Source of the DNA: JAFGNV01 sp964612485
GTDB lineage: Bacteria > Chloroflexota > Anaerolineae > 4572-78 > J111
NCBI GenBank assembly: GCA_964612485.1
Contig: CAZTFF010000014.1
Coordinates: 44,060-108,059, forward strand
DNA length: 64,000 bases
Direction: 5' to 3'
Under the pieces are notes generated by a model that did no database searches, was not told where the DNA came from, and saw only the letters and a list, made by a program, of their open reading frames with translations. The position numbers were made by a program, and so were the translations under genes. Of the stretch, positions 1 to 8,428 are shown one piece after another. Within the stretch, counting starts at the first letter, position 1; every line of letters starts with the position of its first letter.

Positions 1-3000
1 AAAAACAGTACGAAGACGGCTCGTTTTATTGGGACAGCGTGGTCGAGGACGTGCCGGTTTATACCACCACCGTCACCTCCGATGCGGAGGGACAGGTGAC
101 CGCCACCTTTACCCCGGAAAAAGGCGGCATCTACAAAGTGGCCGCCGGTGGCGTTGATCGCATCGGCAACGAAGTCCGCTCCTCCACTTTTATGTGGGTC
201 AGCGGCAGCAATTATATCAACTGGCGGCAGGAAAACAACGACCGCATCGACCTGGTGACCGACCAGCGTGAGTACGAGGTGGGCGACACCGCCACCATCC
301 TGGTGCCGCACCCTTACAGCGGAACGGTGCAGGCGCTGGTCACGTTGGAGCGCGGCCATATTTACGACCATTTTGTGACCGAACTGGAAACCAACAGCGA
401 ACAACTGGAAATCCCCATCACCGAGGATATGATCCCCAATATGTACGTCTCCGTGGTGGTGGTCCAAGGCTCAACTCCCCCCCTTCAAGGGGGGGCTGGG
501 GGGGGTAATTTGCCCAGCTTCAAAGTAGGCTACGCCAGCCTGCCCATCAACACCGCCGAAAAAGAACTGCAAATCAGCCTGACGCCTGATAAAGCATTGG
601 ATGAAAAGTACCAGCCCGGCGAAACCGCTGAGTATGACGTCAAAGTGACCGATTTTGCCGGCGAGCCGGTGGAGGCCGAACTGTCGCTGGCCCTGGTGGA
701 CAAAGCCGTGCTGACCCTCTCGCCGGAGACGCCGGGCCAGTTGTTGAGTACCTTCTGGCGGGAACGCGGCCTGGGTGTGCAGACCGGCGCGGGCCTGACC
801 CTGGCCATCGACCGGGTGAACCTGGCCATTGCGCCGGAAGCCAAAGGCGGCGGGGGCGGCGGTTTTGATGAAGGTTTTGGCGTTATCCGGGGCGATTTTA
901 GAGACACCGCCCTGTGGCTGCCCGATCTCACCACCGACGCCAACGGCGAGGGTACCGTCCAGGCCGAGCTGCCCGATAACCTGACCACCTGGACCCTGAC
1001 CGGCAAGGCCGTCACCGGCGCGGAAACGCTGGTGGGCGAGCAGCGGGTGGAAATTGTCAGCACCAAGCCGCTGCTGGTGCGCCCGGTGGCCCCGCGTTTC
1101 TTTGTGGTGGATGATGAAGCCACCCTGGGGATGATCGTGCAGAACAATACCAGCGAAGATTTGGAGGTGGAAACCCGGTTTGAAGCCGACGGTCTCACCG
1201 TGGAAGCGCTGCAAGAGGATACGCTCACGATCGAGGCCGGGGAACGGGTAAAAGTGGAATACGCCGTTACGGTGGAGAGTGTGGAAAACGTCAACCTTAC
1301 GATGGGGGCAAAATCAAGCCAGTATGGCGATGCCGTGGCCTTCAACCTACCCGTCTACCGCTTCAGTACGCCGGAAACCGTGGCCACGGTGGGTATTTTG
1401 GAAGAGGACGGCACCCGCACCGAAGGCATTGCCCTGCCGCAAAGTTACGATCCCACTCAGGGCGATCTGACCGTGCATATCGACGGCAGCCTGGCCGGCG
1501 GCATGCGCGATGGGCTGGATTACCTGGAACACTTCCCCTACGAATGCACCGAGCAGACGGTCAGCCGATTTTTGCCCAATGTGTTCACCTACCGTGCCCT
1601 CCAAGAACTAAACGTGGATAATCCCAAACTGGAAGCGCGGCTGCCGGGGCTGGTCAGCACCGGCTTGCAGCGCCTCTACAGCCAGCAGCATTTTGACGGC
1701 GGCTGGGGCTGGTGGACGCTGGACAACAGCAACCCCTACCTGACGGCCTACGTGCTGCTGGCCCTGGTGGAGGCCGACCGGGCCGGCTTTAGCGTGGATG
1801 ATGAGGTTGTGTTCTCGGCGGTGGATTATTTGCAGGCCAGCCTGGAAGCGCCCAAAGACATCGAGCAGGCGTGGCGCGCCAACCGGCAGGCGTTCATTCT
1901 CTACACTCTGGCCGAGGCCGGTTCCGGTGATATGGGCCGCAGTGTGGCCCTGTTCAAAGAGCGGCAAAAGCTCGACATCTTTGGCCGGGCCTACCTGGCC
2001 ATGGCGCTCTACCTGCTGGATGAAGAAGCCGACCAGATTGACACACTCCTCAACGACATCACCGGCGAAGCCATTGTCAGCGCCACCGGCGCGCATTGGG
2101 AAGAAGCGCAGGTAGATTACTACGCCATGAACACCGATACGCGCAGCACGGCTATTGTGATCGCGGCCCTGTCGCGCATTGAACCGGATCATCCCATTTT
2201 GCCCAACGCCGTGCGCTGGCTGATGACCGTGCGGGAGAACGGCGGCCATTGGGAAACCACCCAGGAAACCGCCTGGGCGCTCATCGGCCTGACCGATTTT
2301 ATGGTGGCGACCGGCGAGTTGGAAGGCAACTACGCCTGGCGGGTGTCGCTCAACGGTGATGAGCTGGGGCAGGGTATGTTCGATGAAGACAATATTACCG
2401 AAACGGTCAAACTGCGCGCCGAGGTGTCGGAGCTGCTGGCCGATACCATCAACCGCTTGAGCATTGAGCGTGATCCTGTGGATGGGGCCGTGTCCGGCAG
2501 CCCCGGACGGCTCTACTACGGGGCTTATCTCACCTATTTCAAACCGGCGGAGGAAGTCAAGGCCTTGAACCGGGGGATTATGGTCTCGCGGCAGTATACG
2601 CTGGCCGACGCCGAAGAAGGCACGCCCATCAGCCGGGCCGAGGTTGGTGACGTCATCCAGGTCAAACTGACCTTGATTGCGCCCCACGACCTGCACTACG
2701 TGGTGGTGGAAGACCCCTTCCCCGCCGGCGCGGAAGGCATTGACACCAGTTTAGCCACCACCAGCGTGGTCGGCCAGCGGCCCGAACTGACCCGCACCGA
2801 CCGGCGCAACCCGTGGGGGCGCGGCTACGGCTGGTGGTACTTCTCTCACGCCGAACTGCGCGACGAGAAGGCGGTGCTGTTTGCCACTTACCTGCCCAAA
2901 GGCACGTATGAATACATCTACACCATTCGCGCTTCCATTCCCGGCGAATTTCGGGTGATCCCCACCCACGCCGAGCAGATGTACTTCCCCGAAGTGTTTG

Positions 3001-3041
3001 GCCGGGGGGATGGCGGGTTGTTTAGAATTGATCAGGAATGA
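1..3041 (+). CDS. Bacterial alpha-2-macroglobulin family protein, 5' end outside window
   Basis: The reading frame is already open at base 3, so the gene starts before the window; at least 1013 codons are present. The family traps or inhibits proteases at the cell surface or in the envelope. The thioester motif CTEQ is seen (Cys codon at 1545-1547, in PYECTEQ), followed by the helical thioester domain with GGWGWW and a C-terminal receptor-binding-like domain ending in RIDQE. Upstream are beta-sandwich MG-type segments and a Gly-rich stretch (GGGGGGF, near 850-875) that sits where a bait region is expected. A G/C-rich palindromic repeat is inserted in frame near 470-515. No signal peptide can be judged because the N-terminus is missing. 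The family call is firm; the protease target is unknown. Confidence 0.9.
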   Translation, partial: KQYEDGSFYWDSVVEDVPVYTTTVTSDAEGQVTATFTPEKGGIYKVAAGGVDRIGNEVRSSTFMWVSGSNYINWRQENNDRIDLVTDQREYEVGDTATILVPHPYSGTVQALVTLERGHIYDHFVTELETNSEQLEIPITEDMIPNMYVSVVVVQGSTPPLQGGAGGGNLPSFKVGYASLPINTAEKELQISLTPDKALDEKYQPGETAEYDVKVTDFAGEPVEAELSLALVDKAVLTLSPETPGQLLSTFWRERGLGVQTGAGLTLAIDRVNLAIAPEAKGGGGGGFDEGFGVIRGDFRDTALWLPDLTTDANGEGTVQAELPDNLTTWTLTGKAVTGAETLVGEQRVEIVSTKPLLVRPVAPRFFVVDDEATLGMIVQNNTSEDLEVETRFEADGLTVEALQEDTLTIEAGERVKVEYAVTVESVENVNLTMGAKSSQYGDAVAFNLPVYRFSTPETVATVGILEEDGTRTEGIALPQSYDPTQGDLTVHIDGSLAGGMRDGLDYLEHFPYECTEQTVSRFLPNVFTYRALQELNVDNPKLEARLPGLVSTGLQRLYSQQHFDGGWGWWTLDNSNPYLTAYVLLALVEADRAGFSVDDEVVFSAVDYLQASLEAPKDIEQAWRANRQAFILYTLAEAGSGDMGRSVALFKERQKLDIFGRAYLAMALYLLDEEADQIDTLLNDITGEAIVSATGAHWEEAQVDYYAMNTDTRSTAIVIAALSRIEPDHPILPNAVRWLMTVRENGGHWETTQETAWALIGLTDFMVATGELEGNYAWRVSLNGDELGQGMFDEDNITETVKLRAEVSELLADTINRLSIERDPVDGAVSGSPGRLYYGAYLTYFKPAEEVKALNRGIMVSRQYTLADAEEGTPISRAEVGDVIQVKLTLIAPHDLHYVVVEDPFPAGAEGIDTSLATTSVVGQRPELTRTDRRNPWGRGYGWWYFSHAELRDEKAVLFATYLPKGTYEYIYTIRASIPGEFRVIPTHAEQMYFPEVFGRGDGGLFRIDQE
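470..515 (+). repeat. In-frame G/C palindromic repeat inside the alpha-2-macroglobulin gene
   Basis: Seven C, TTCAA and seven G form a palindrome at 477-495, followed by CT and a further run of eight G. Translated in frame it gives STPPLQGGAGGG, a low-complexity insert within a beta-sandwich region. It resembles short dispersed repeats that sometimes enter coding regions without breaking the frame; a different C/T-G/A-rich repeat block occurs at 61268-61432. Confidence 0.6.
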
Positions 3042-3044
3042 TAG

Positions 3045-3614
3045 TCAGCTTTGATCTCCCAACCCGGCCTCCCGCGCCCGGATAATGGCTTCGGCCCGGT
3101 CGGCCACCTGCAATTTGCTAAAAATATTGGAAACGTGATTGCGCACGGTTTTGGGGCTGAGCACCAAACGATGAGCAATGGCGCTGTTGGTCAATCCCTG
3201 GGCCAGCAGCGCCAGCACCTCGTGTTCGCGCGGGGTGAGTTCCGGGAAGGCGGTTTCTGCTTGGTGGCCCGGCGTTTGGGTAAAATAGGCCATCACCCGC
3301 TCGGCGATATCCGGGCTAAAAATGGCCTGCCCGTTGGCTACGGCCCGAATAGCCCGTTTGATAAAATCGGCTTCAGAATAAGTTGGCATCCGGCCCGACG
3401 GGGTTAAATCCGGTGCGAACGGAGATGCGGGGTCGGCAGGCTGGCCGCCCACCAATCCCTGGCCATGACAGCCCTGGCAGAGTCGAGCTAAATATTCGCC
3501 GTATTCAACCGCGTCCACCTCCGGCCTCTCCGGGAAGGACAGGCTGTGGTCGATGTACGTGGCCGGAAAACTGCTGTCAAAAGCGCCGGCTCCCATCAGA
3601 ATTCGGCCCACCAA
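3045..3614 (-). pseudogene. Chimeric ORF: C-terminal cytochrome c domain joined to a LuxR-type HTH
   Basis: The first ~100 residues match the second haem domain of a di-haem c-type cytochrome: EYGEYLARLCQGCHGQGL carries CxxCH, followed by the usual DLTP and SEADFIKRAIR segments. From about residue 105 the sequence instead follows the linker and HTH of a NarL/LuxR response regulator (ANGQAIFSPDIAERVMAYF, then LTPREHEVLALLAQG and the recognition helix KTVRNHVSNIF). The two halves meet where both families have a similar xRAIR segment. The cytochrome part lacks its signal peptide, anchor and first haem domain, and the regulator lacks its receiver domain; the only nearby start is TTG. It is probably a recombination remnant or an assembly join. 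It converges on the alpha-2-macroglobulin gene with 3 bp between stops. Confidence 0.6.
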
Positions 3615-3842
3615 TCTCCGTTGGCCCCACGCTACGCTCGTGAGGGGCCGTGCCCGTTTGGGCTGATGAAGGTATTCGCGTGCATCGTATTGGTCCCCTC
3701 ATTAAGATTACACCATGAAGTATCCCGTTGTCATGAGGCCGGTATCCCAAATGATCGGGACAATATGTCCTGGTTTTATCTAATATGAAGTTGTGGTAAA
3801 ATTTTTGTGCCTGTGCAATAGCGGCACAGGGAAGGGAGCCTA

Positions 3843-4844
3843 TTGAATACACCAATGCCCGTTCTGCCGGCTTTTGCCCCGTCTCTTCTTATCCGTAATC
3901 GCCATTTTCAAACGATTGTTTCCAGCCTGTACCGTCCTAAAAATACGTTGCTGCAACAGCATGAGCAGGCGATGCTGCTGGAATCTGAAGGTGTGTGCCT
4001 GCTGGGATATTATTCCCCTCACCCAAACCGCCCCTCCAAAGGCGTGGTGTTGCTGCTGCACGGCTGGCTGGGCAGCGCGCACGCAACCTATATTTTATGG
4101 ATGGGGGAGTTTCTTTACCGGCACGGCTATTCTGTCTTCCGGCTGAACCTGCGCGGCCACGGTAATACCCATCATCTTAACCCCGGCATCTTCCGCAGCG
4201 ACCGGCTGGCCGAGGTGTTTGCCGCCGCCCGGCAAATTGCCCAACTGGAGGCCGACCGCCCCTTTCATATGATCGGCAATTCCCTGGGCGGAAATTTTGT
4301 GCTGCGGCTGGCCTGGCAGCACAGCCGCACCCCTATCCCCAATCTGCGCCATACCATTGCTTTTTGTCCGGTGATTAACCCCTACCACACCACCCTGAGT
4401 ATGGACAACGGCCCCTGGATTTATCTCCACTATTTTCGCCGCCGGTGGCGCGATGCCTTCAGAAAAAAACAGGCCGCCTTCCCCAACCGGTATGATTTTA
4501 CCGACGTCATTGCCGCCCCCACTTGTATGGCCATGACCGAAGTCTTTGTGCGCCGCTACAGCCCTTTCAGCAACGCGCGGGCCTATTTTGATGCCTATGC
4601 CGTAACGCCGGAGATGATGGCCGTCCTGAACAGTTCCGTTACCATTATCCCGGCGGCGGATGATCCGGTTATCCCCATTACCGATTTTTCCAACCTGCAA
4701 GATTTATCCCCCCATCTGCATGTTCACATCCAGCCCTATGGCGGGCACGTAGGCTTTGTAGAGGTATTTCCCTTTCGCTTATGGTCGTGTCGGGCCGCGC
4801 GTTCCATCCTGGAAACTGAAGCTAATCCGGCAGAGTTGGGCTGA
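3843..4844 (+). CDS. YheT-like alpha/beta hydrolase
   Basis: A 333-residue alpha/beta hydrolase of the YheT/UPF0017 group, which are esterase-like enzymes of unclear substrate. The oxyanion segment VVLLLHGWLGS, the nucleophile elbow GNSLGG (about residues 142-147), an acidic residue in AADDPVIP (about 276) and the late His in YGGHVGF (about 301) complete a Ser-Asp-His triad. No signal peptide is seen, so it is probably cytoplasmic. The TTG at 3843 lies 5 bp after an AGGGAG ribosome-binding site; ATG at 3855 (MPVLPAF) is an alternative and would place the same site 15 bp away. The gene stands alone and is followed by the palindrome array at 4883. Confidence 0.8.
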   Translation: MNTPMPVLPAFAPSLLIRNRHFQTIVSSLYRPKNTLLQQHEQAMLLESEGVCLLGYYSPHPNRPSKGVVLLLHGWLGSAHATYILWMGEFLYRHGYSVFRLNLRGHGNTHHLNPGIFRSDRLAEVFAAARQIAQLEADRPFHMIGNSLGGNFVLRLAWQHSRTPIPNLRHTIAFCPVINPYHTTLSMDNGPWIYLHYFRRRWRDAFRKKQAAFPNRYDFTDVIAAPTCMAMTEVFVRRYSPFSNARAYFDAYAVTPEMMAVLNSSVTIIPAADDPVIPITDFSNLQDLSPHLHVHIQPYGGHVGFVEVFPFRLWSCRAARSILETEANPAELG

Positions 4845-4882
4845 AGCAGGCGCACGCCGGTTGCGGGCTTGCTCAACCAAAT

Positions 4883-5069
4883 TATCAGTGATAGATTAGC
4901 TACTTATCAGTGATAGATTGCTTTTCTATCAGTGATATATTATCTTCTTATCACTGATAAGTTTATTTTCTATCGGTGATAGATTGACTTCTTATCAGTG
5001 ATAGGTTATGATTTTATCAGCGATAGACAAGTTTTTTATCACTGATAAATTTTTTCTCTATCAGTGATG
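4883..5069. repeat. Array of nine tetO-like 11-bp palindromes at exact 22-bp spacing
   Basis: The core TATCAGTGATA or a close variant begins at 4883, 4905, 4927, 4949, 4971, 4993, 5015, 5037 and 5059, always 22 bp apart. Copies 4 and 8 have the central base inverted (TATCACTGATA); copies 5, 7 and 9 each differ by one base. The 11-bp spacers are A/T-rich and mostly unlike each other. The core equals the centre of the classical TetR operator tetO2 (known sequence), but no TetR gene is visible here. At 22 bp all sites face nearly the same side of the helix. The array ends 46 bp before the start codon of the HU-type gene at 5116, so it may be an operator array, an architectural binding site or an iteron-like locus. 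Confidence 0.9.
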
Positions 5070-5115
5070 ATACTTAGTTTGATGAGCCGGAGATTGCACC
5101 TACAAAGGAGACTTT

Positions 5116-5808
5116 ATGATACCCTATCGGTTAAGCCGGGCAGGCATGCAGCCGGGCTATTTCTTTAAAGCGATCCAGCGAGGCCGGATCGATCAGCGCC
5201 AATTAGCCGAAAGCGCTGAAATAGGCACCACATTGAGCCGGAGCGATTTTCTGGCGTCACTGCTGTATTTGGCCGAACGGTTGGAGAGCGCGCTGCTGAA
5301 CGGGCAGGCCATTCAGGTGGAAGGTGTTGGTATTTTTTTTGTATCGCTGCGAGGGAAGGCGTCGCAGCATTCGGCCCAGGCCCGTCCAAAATCGGAAGAC
5401 CTGCATATCTCGTTTAAACCCGATGCTCGGTTGCTCAAGCGATTACGGCGCCAGGCCCGTTTTGAGCGCGTGGAGGCGGCCAATAAGATGCCCACCCTGG
5501 CCTTGTGGCGAGATGTTGTCAGCGAGCAGGATATGGTTTATACGCCGGGCGGGATTGGCGAAATACGCGGGCAGCGATTATCATTTTATGATTTACAGAG
5601 CGATCCTACTGAGGGAGTATTTTTTGTGGGCGCGGATGGCAGCGAAACGCGGGTTGAGGTTTATGCCGCAGCCACCGGGCGCAGCCTGACCTTTATGATC
5701 CCGGCGGATCTGGCCGGCCCGCAAAAAGTGGAATTACGCCGTCGGGTTGAGGGGCCGGAGGCTACGTTACAAACGATTGCCTGGCGGCATGAGTTGACCC
5801 CGATCTAG
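5116..5808 (+). CDS. HU-like DNA-binding protein with C-terminal Ig-like (DUF4469-type) domain
   Basis: A 230-residue protein. Residues ~1-110 look like the HU/IHF fold as found in long HU relatives of Bacteroidetes and Chloroflexota: helical part SRSDFLASLLYLAERLESALLNG in two pieces, then the strand VEGVGIFFVSLRG and a basic region RLLKRLRRQARFERV. Residues ~135-225 resemble the DUF4469 Ig-like domain (TPGGIGEIRGQRLSF, EGVFFVGADGSETRVEV, LTFMIPADL). It probably binds or bends DNA in the nucleoid. ATG at 5116 follows AAAGGAG by 7 bp. The phased palindrome array directly upstream may be its own target or that of an unseen regulator. A second, shorter HU relative lies at 61439. Confidence 0.8.
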   Translation: MIPYRLSRAGMQPGYFFKAIQRGRIDQRQLAESAEIGTTLSRSDFLASLLYLAERLESALLNGQAIQVEGVGIFFVSLRGKASQHSAQARPKSEDLHISFKPDARLLKRLRRQARFERVEAANKMPTLALWRDVVSEQDMVYTPGGIGEIRGQRLSFYDLQSDPTEGVFFVGADGSETRVEVYAAATGRSLTFMIPADLAGPQKVELRRRVEGPEATLQTIAWRHELTPI

Positions 5809-5817
5809 AATGTAAGT

Positions 5818-5846
5818 TTGACAATCCATTGTCTCGGTTCTATAAT
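5818..5846 (+). promoter_or_regulatory. Consensus sigma-70 promoter of the tRNA-Gly gene
   Basis: TTGACA (5818-5823) and TATAAT (5841-5846) are perfect consensus hexamers separated by 17 bp. The predicted start near 5853 is a few bases before the tRNA 5' end at 5860, so this is a strong stable-RNA promoter. Confidence 0.9.
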
Positions 5847-5859
5847 TTAGAACAGTTAA

Positions 5860-5931
5860 GCGGGTATAGTTCAGTGGTAGAACGCAACCTTCCCAAGGTT
5901 GATGTCAGGGGTTCGAGTCCCCTTACCCGCT
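5860..5931 (+). tRNA. tRNA-Gly (anticodon CCC)
   Basis: The 72-nt sequence folds as a cloverleaf: acceptor arms GCGGGTA and TACCCGC, D arm with AGTTCAGTGGTAGAAC, anticodon stem CAACC/GGTTG enclosing the loop TTCCCAA (anticodon CCC, reading GGG), and T arm with GGTTCGAGTCC. The discriminator is U and CCA is not encoded. The sequence type is that of tRNA-Gly. It has its own promoter and terminator and is a single-gene unit. Confidence 0.95.
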
Positions 5932-5934
5932 CAA

Positions 5935-5958
5935 AGCCGGCATTCGCCGGCTTTTTTT
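5935..5958 (+). terminator. Rho-independent terminator of the tRNA-Gly
   Basis: A 7-bp perfect stem AGCCGGC/GCCGGCT with loop ATTC is followed by a run of T, 4 nt after the tRNA end. Confidence 0.92.
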
Positions 5959-5964
5959 GCTCCA

Positions 5965-6008
5965 TAAAGGAAAGTTTGGCCGTTTTGGTCAAACTTTCCT
6001 TTATTTTT
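5965..6008. terminator. Long hairpin, second terminator
   Basis: Arms TAAAGGAAAGTTTG and CAAACTTTCCTTTA plus three inner pairs (one G-U) make a 17-bp stem with loop GTTTT, followed by TTTTT. It may back up the tRNA terminator or insulate the downstream region in both directions. Confidence 0.6.
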
Positions 6009-6526
6009 AGGGCGGCAAACTTTGCTTTATTTTTATTTTGAAAGTGCGAACACTATCTTCTGTAATATCTGCATTAATTAGCGAAGATGAGTTATAAATC
6101 TTTGGCCTCATATCAGGTCTTCAATTTTTTTCGAATTTCAGATGGAATGGGTTTGTGAGGCCGGGGATGTTACTAAAATACCGGATAAATGGCAGATATT
6201 TCTTTGCCGGGATTTGCTGGCGGCAACAGCGGAGCCGATGTACAAAATGTAGGCGGGAAAGTCGGCGGCAAGCTATAAAAACCTGTACCTTATTTTATGA
6301 ACAAATACATCCTAACAAAAGTCTGTCGGAATGAGGCTGGTATTGTCGGCCACATTGGGGTAAAATTATTCTATTCAAATGCATTTATGCATTGCCAACG
6401 GTCAAACAATAATAAATTGAGCTATAGCCTGAAGTAGAATGACTACAATGATTTATTTTTCTGACTGTGGTTGCGCTGGCTAAATTAAGTTTTTATTGGC
6501 CGTACCAAGAAAGGATAATAAACAAA
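6009..6526. other. Intergenic region without a recognised gene
   Basis: About 500 bp, A/T-richer than the coding DNA around it. No RNA gene or convincing conserved reading frame was found. It must hold the promoter of the PAS-STAS gene, but no clear sigma-70 pair stands out. Confidence 0.5.
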
Positions 6527-7441
6527 ATGGATGACGCGGAGAAAACAAGGGAGCAACTGGTTGAAGAATTAGCAGCAACACGTGCTAAAGTCACCGAGTT
6601 GGAAGCCGATCTCGAACAGGCAAAAACGTTGTTAAAACAGAACGAACTGTGGGACATATTTTTTGAACATACGCCCGATTATGTGTTTTTGAAAGATACT
6701 GAATCGCGCATTATCAGAACCAGCCGAGCGCATGCCCAGGTGGTGGGCCTTGATTCTCCCCAAGAACTTGTTGGAAAAACCGACTTTGATTTGTTTCCTC
6801 CAGAAGATGCGCAAAGATTCTACGATGAAGAACAAAGGATAATGGAAACCGGGCAGCCCATTATTGCTAGAGAATGGGAAATACCCAGCAGCACCGGCGA
6901 GACGGTGTGGGTAAGAGAACACAAAATACCTGCCAGGGATGAAACAGGCCAAATTGTTGGTCTCCTGGGCCTCACCAGTGACATTACGGAGAGTATGCGG
7001 AATAAAGAAGAGACTGAACGTTTGCAACAAGAACTCATTGAAGCGCAGAAACAAGCTATTGAGGAACTCTCGACTCCCATTATCCCCATTATGGACAATG
7101 TCATTGTTATACCCCTCATCGGCAGTATCGACACTAACCGCGCCAGGGATATTACCCGTTCATTGCTGGCGGGCATCAGTAAATACCGGGCCAAAGTGGT
7201 TATCCTGGATGTAACCGGCGTACCCCTGGTTGACACCGGCGTGGTCAATCATCTCAACAAAACTATCCAGGCCGCCCACCTCAAGGGGTCGCGTACCATT
7301 GTTACCGGCATTTCCGATGCCGTAGCAGAAACGATTGTTGATTTGGGGATTGATTGGCACCAGATTACCACCCTGAGCGATTTGCAAACAGGGTTGGTAG
7401 CGGCACTCAATAAACTGGGGCTTGAGTTACGAAGGGTGTAA
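6527..7441 (+). CDS. PAS-STAS sensor protein, RsbR-like
   Basis: A 304-residue cytoplasmic regulator. A short coiled coil (residues ~3-40, EKTREQLVEELAATRAKV) leads to a PAS domain (~45-165; DYVFLKDTESRIIRTSRA, then GLLGLTSDITE), a second coiled linker (~168-190) and a STAS domain (~195-300; VVILDVTGVPLVDTGVVNHL). PAS-STAS proteins of the RsbR type act as sensory scaffolds in stressosome-like partner-switching. The Thr in VVDT-like LVDTGV sits where RsbR kinases phosphorylate their target (family knowledge). ATG at 6527 follows AAAGGA; an upstream start at 6467 has no ribosome-binding site. No switch kinase or phosphatase partner is in the window. Confidence 0.85.
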   Translation: MDDAEKTREQLVEELAATRAKVTELEADLEQAKTLLKQNELWDIFFEHTPDYVFLKDTESRIIRTSRAHAQVVGLDSPQELVGKTDFDLFPPEDAQRFYDEEQRIMETGQPIIAREWEIPSSTGETVWVREHKIPARDETGQIVGLLGLTSDITESMRNKEETERLQQELIEAQKQAIEELSTPIIPIMDNVIVIPLIGSIDTNRARDITRSLLAGISKYRAKVVILDVTGVPLVDTGVVNHLNKTIQAAHLKGSRTIVTGISDAVAETIVDLGIDWHQITTLSDLQTGLVAALNKLGLELRRV

Positions 7442-7449
7442 ATCAAACA

Positions 7450-8056
7450 TCACCCCAACACCTCCCTGACTTTGCGGGTCAGGCTTTCTACAGTGAAAGG
7501 TTTCTGCAAGAAGTTGACGCCTTCTTCCAAAACGCCATGGTGGGCAATCACATTGTTGGTATAACCCGACATAAACAAAACCCGGATGTCAGGATAGAAA
7601 CGGCTTATTTTTTGGTATAGGTCTCGGCCATTCATCTGCGGCATAATCACATCGGTCAGCAAAAGCTGGATCGGATCTCGCCGGTTGGCGGCCAATTGCA
7701 ACGCGTTATCCGCGTTTTCAGCTTCAAGAACGGTATACCCATGCGCCAAGAGAGTCTGGCAAACCAATTGGCGCACCATGGCTTCATCTTCTACCACCAG
7801 CACTGTTTCTGTGCCGCGCCTTGAGACAGGTTCGGCAGTTTCTTGCTCAACAAGGGGGGATTTATCCTTGGTCCGGGGCAGAGCGGGTTTCACTTTCACG
7901 CAGGGCCTCTTCAGCCAACCCGCGCTCAGCCACCTCTTGAGCCAGTTGGCTGTTGAGGGCCGCCAATTTCTGGGTCCGGTCCGCCACGCCACGGGCCAAC
8001 CGTTTCTGCCGGTTGATGGTCATGTAGGCCAAAACAGCCAGCAAAACAACTACCAT
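7450..8056 (-). pseudogene. Hybrid histidine kinase with catalytic core deleted, frameshifted
   Basis: Two pieces of one kinase family lie in different frames. From 8056 to about 7865 the frame encodes a membrane helix (VVVLLAVLAYM) and the coiled segment ADRTQKLAALNSQLAQEVAE that normally precedes PAS and HisKA domains. Near 7865 the sequence jumps to LPRT, the usual end of the HATPase domain, but in another frame. That frame continues to 7450 as an intact receiver domain with VLVVEDE, the phospho-acceptor Asp in LLLTDVIMPQMNG, SGYT and QKPF. The HisKA and HATPase domains are absent. A separately translated receiver is possible but no good start or ribosome-binding site was seen for it. Confidence 0.7.
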
Positions 8057-8100
8057 TTATGTTCTGGCACTCAAAGCGGGTTAGGCTTTAATTTTTGTTG

Positions 8101-8421
8101 ATGAGTGAAAGAGGCGGCAAAAAGCCGGCAGGCTTTGAGTATGGTAACTCTCCAACGCAAATTGAAAACCTTGATTTCACAGACAAAACTCTGGTCCAAA
8201 CGACATCAGCGGGAACACAAGGTATTGTAAACGCAACAAAAGCGAAAGAGATTATTACGGGGAGTTTTGTTAATGCACAAGCCATCATAAGGTATATCAA
8301 AAAGCAAAAGCCCGAAACCGTGTCTTTGGTAGCGATGGGTGGAGAGGGTGTTCGTTCGGCAGATGAGGACAGGTTATGTGCAGAGTATATTCATACGTAC
8401 CTTCTCAATAATCTGGGGTAG
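8101..8421 (+). pseudogene. Fragment of a 2-phosphosulfolactate phosphatase (ComB) family gene
   Basis: The 106 residues contain ERGGKKPAGFEYGNSP, LVQTTSAGTQGI, ITGSFVNAQAI and VSLVAMGGEGVRSADEDRLCAEY, the order and wording of the ComB family. Full-length members are about 230-250 residues; the first ~50 and last ~80 are missing. It starts abruptly beside the broken kinase at 8056 and ends in a stop just before a dispersed repeat. It is most likely a non-functional remnant. ComB acts in coenzyme M and sulfolactate metabolism; nothing else in the window belongs to that pathway. Confidence 0.65.
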
Positions 8422-8428
8422 AGTTGGC

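Noticed and set aside
1608..2696. 362-codon open frame on the minus strand in the alpha-2-macroglobulin gene
   Set aside because: It is antisense to the conserved thioester domain, His/Gln/Gly-rich, and without recognisable motifs.
3577..3855. 92-codon minus-strand frame upstream of the cytochrome chimera
   Set aside because: It does not resemble the missing first half of the cytochrome and has no ribosome-binding site.
4883..5069. CRISPR array
   Set aside because: Repeats are 11-bp palindromes and spacers 11 bp, much too short for CRISPR, and no cas gene is present.
4883..5069. Contaminating laboratory tetO array
   Set aside because: Variant cores, differing spacers, two inverted copies and the 22-bp step do not match usual constructs, and the flanks are continuous with native genes.
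5829..6041. Open frame over the tRNA gene
   Set aside because: It is a chance frame through tRNA-Gly and its terminator.
6142..6252. 36-codon frame starting MEWVCEAGD in the 6.0-6.5 kb spacer
   Set aside because: There is no ribosome-binding site, no recognisable similarity, and it could be a decayed remnant.
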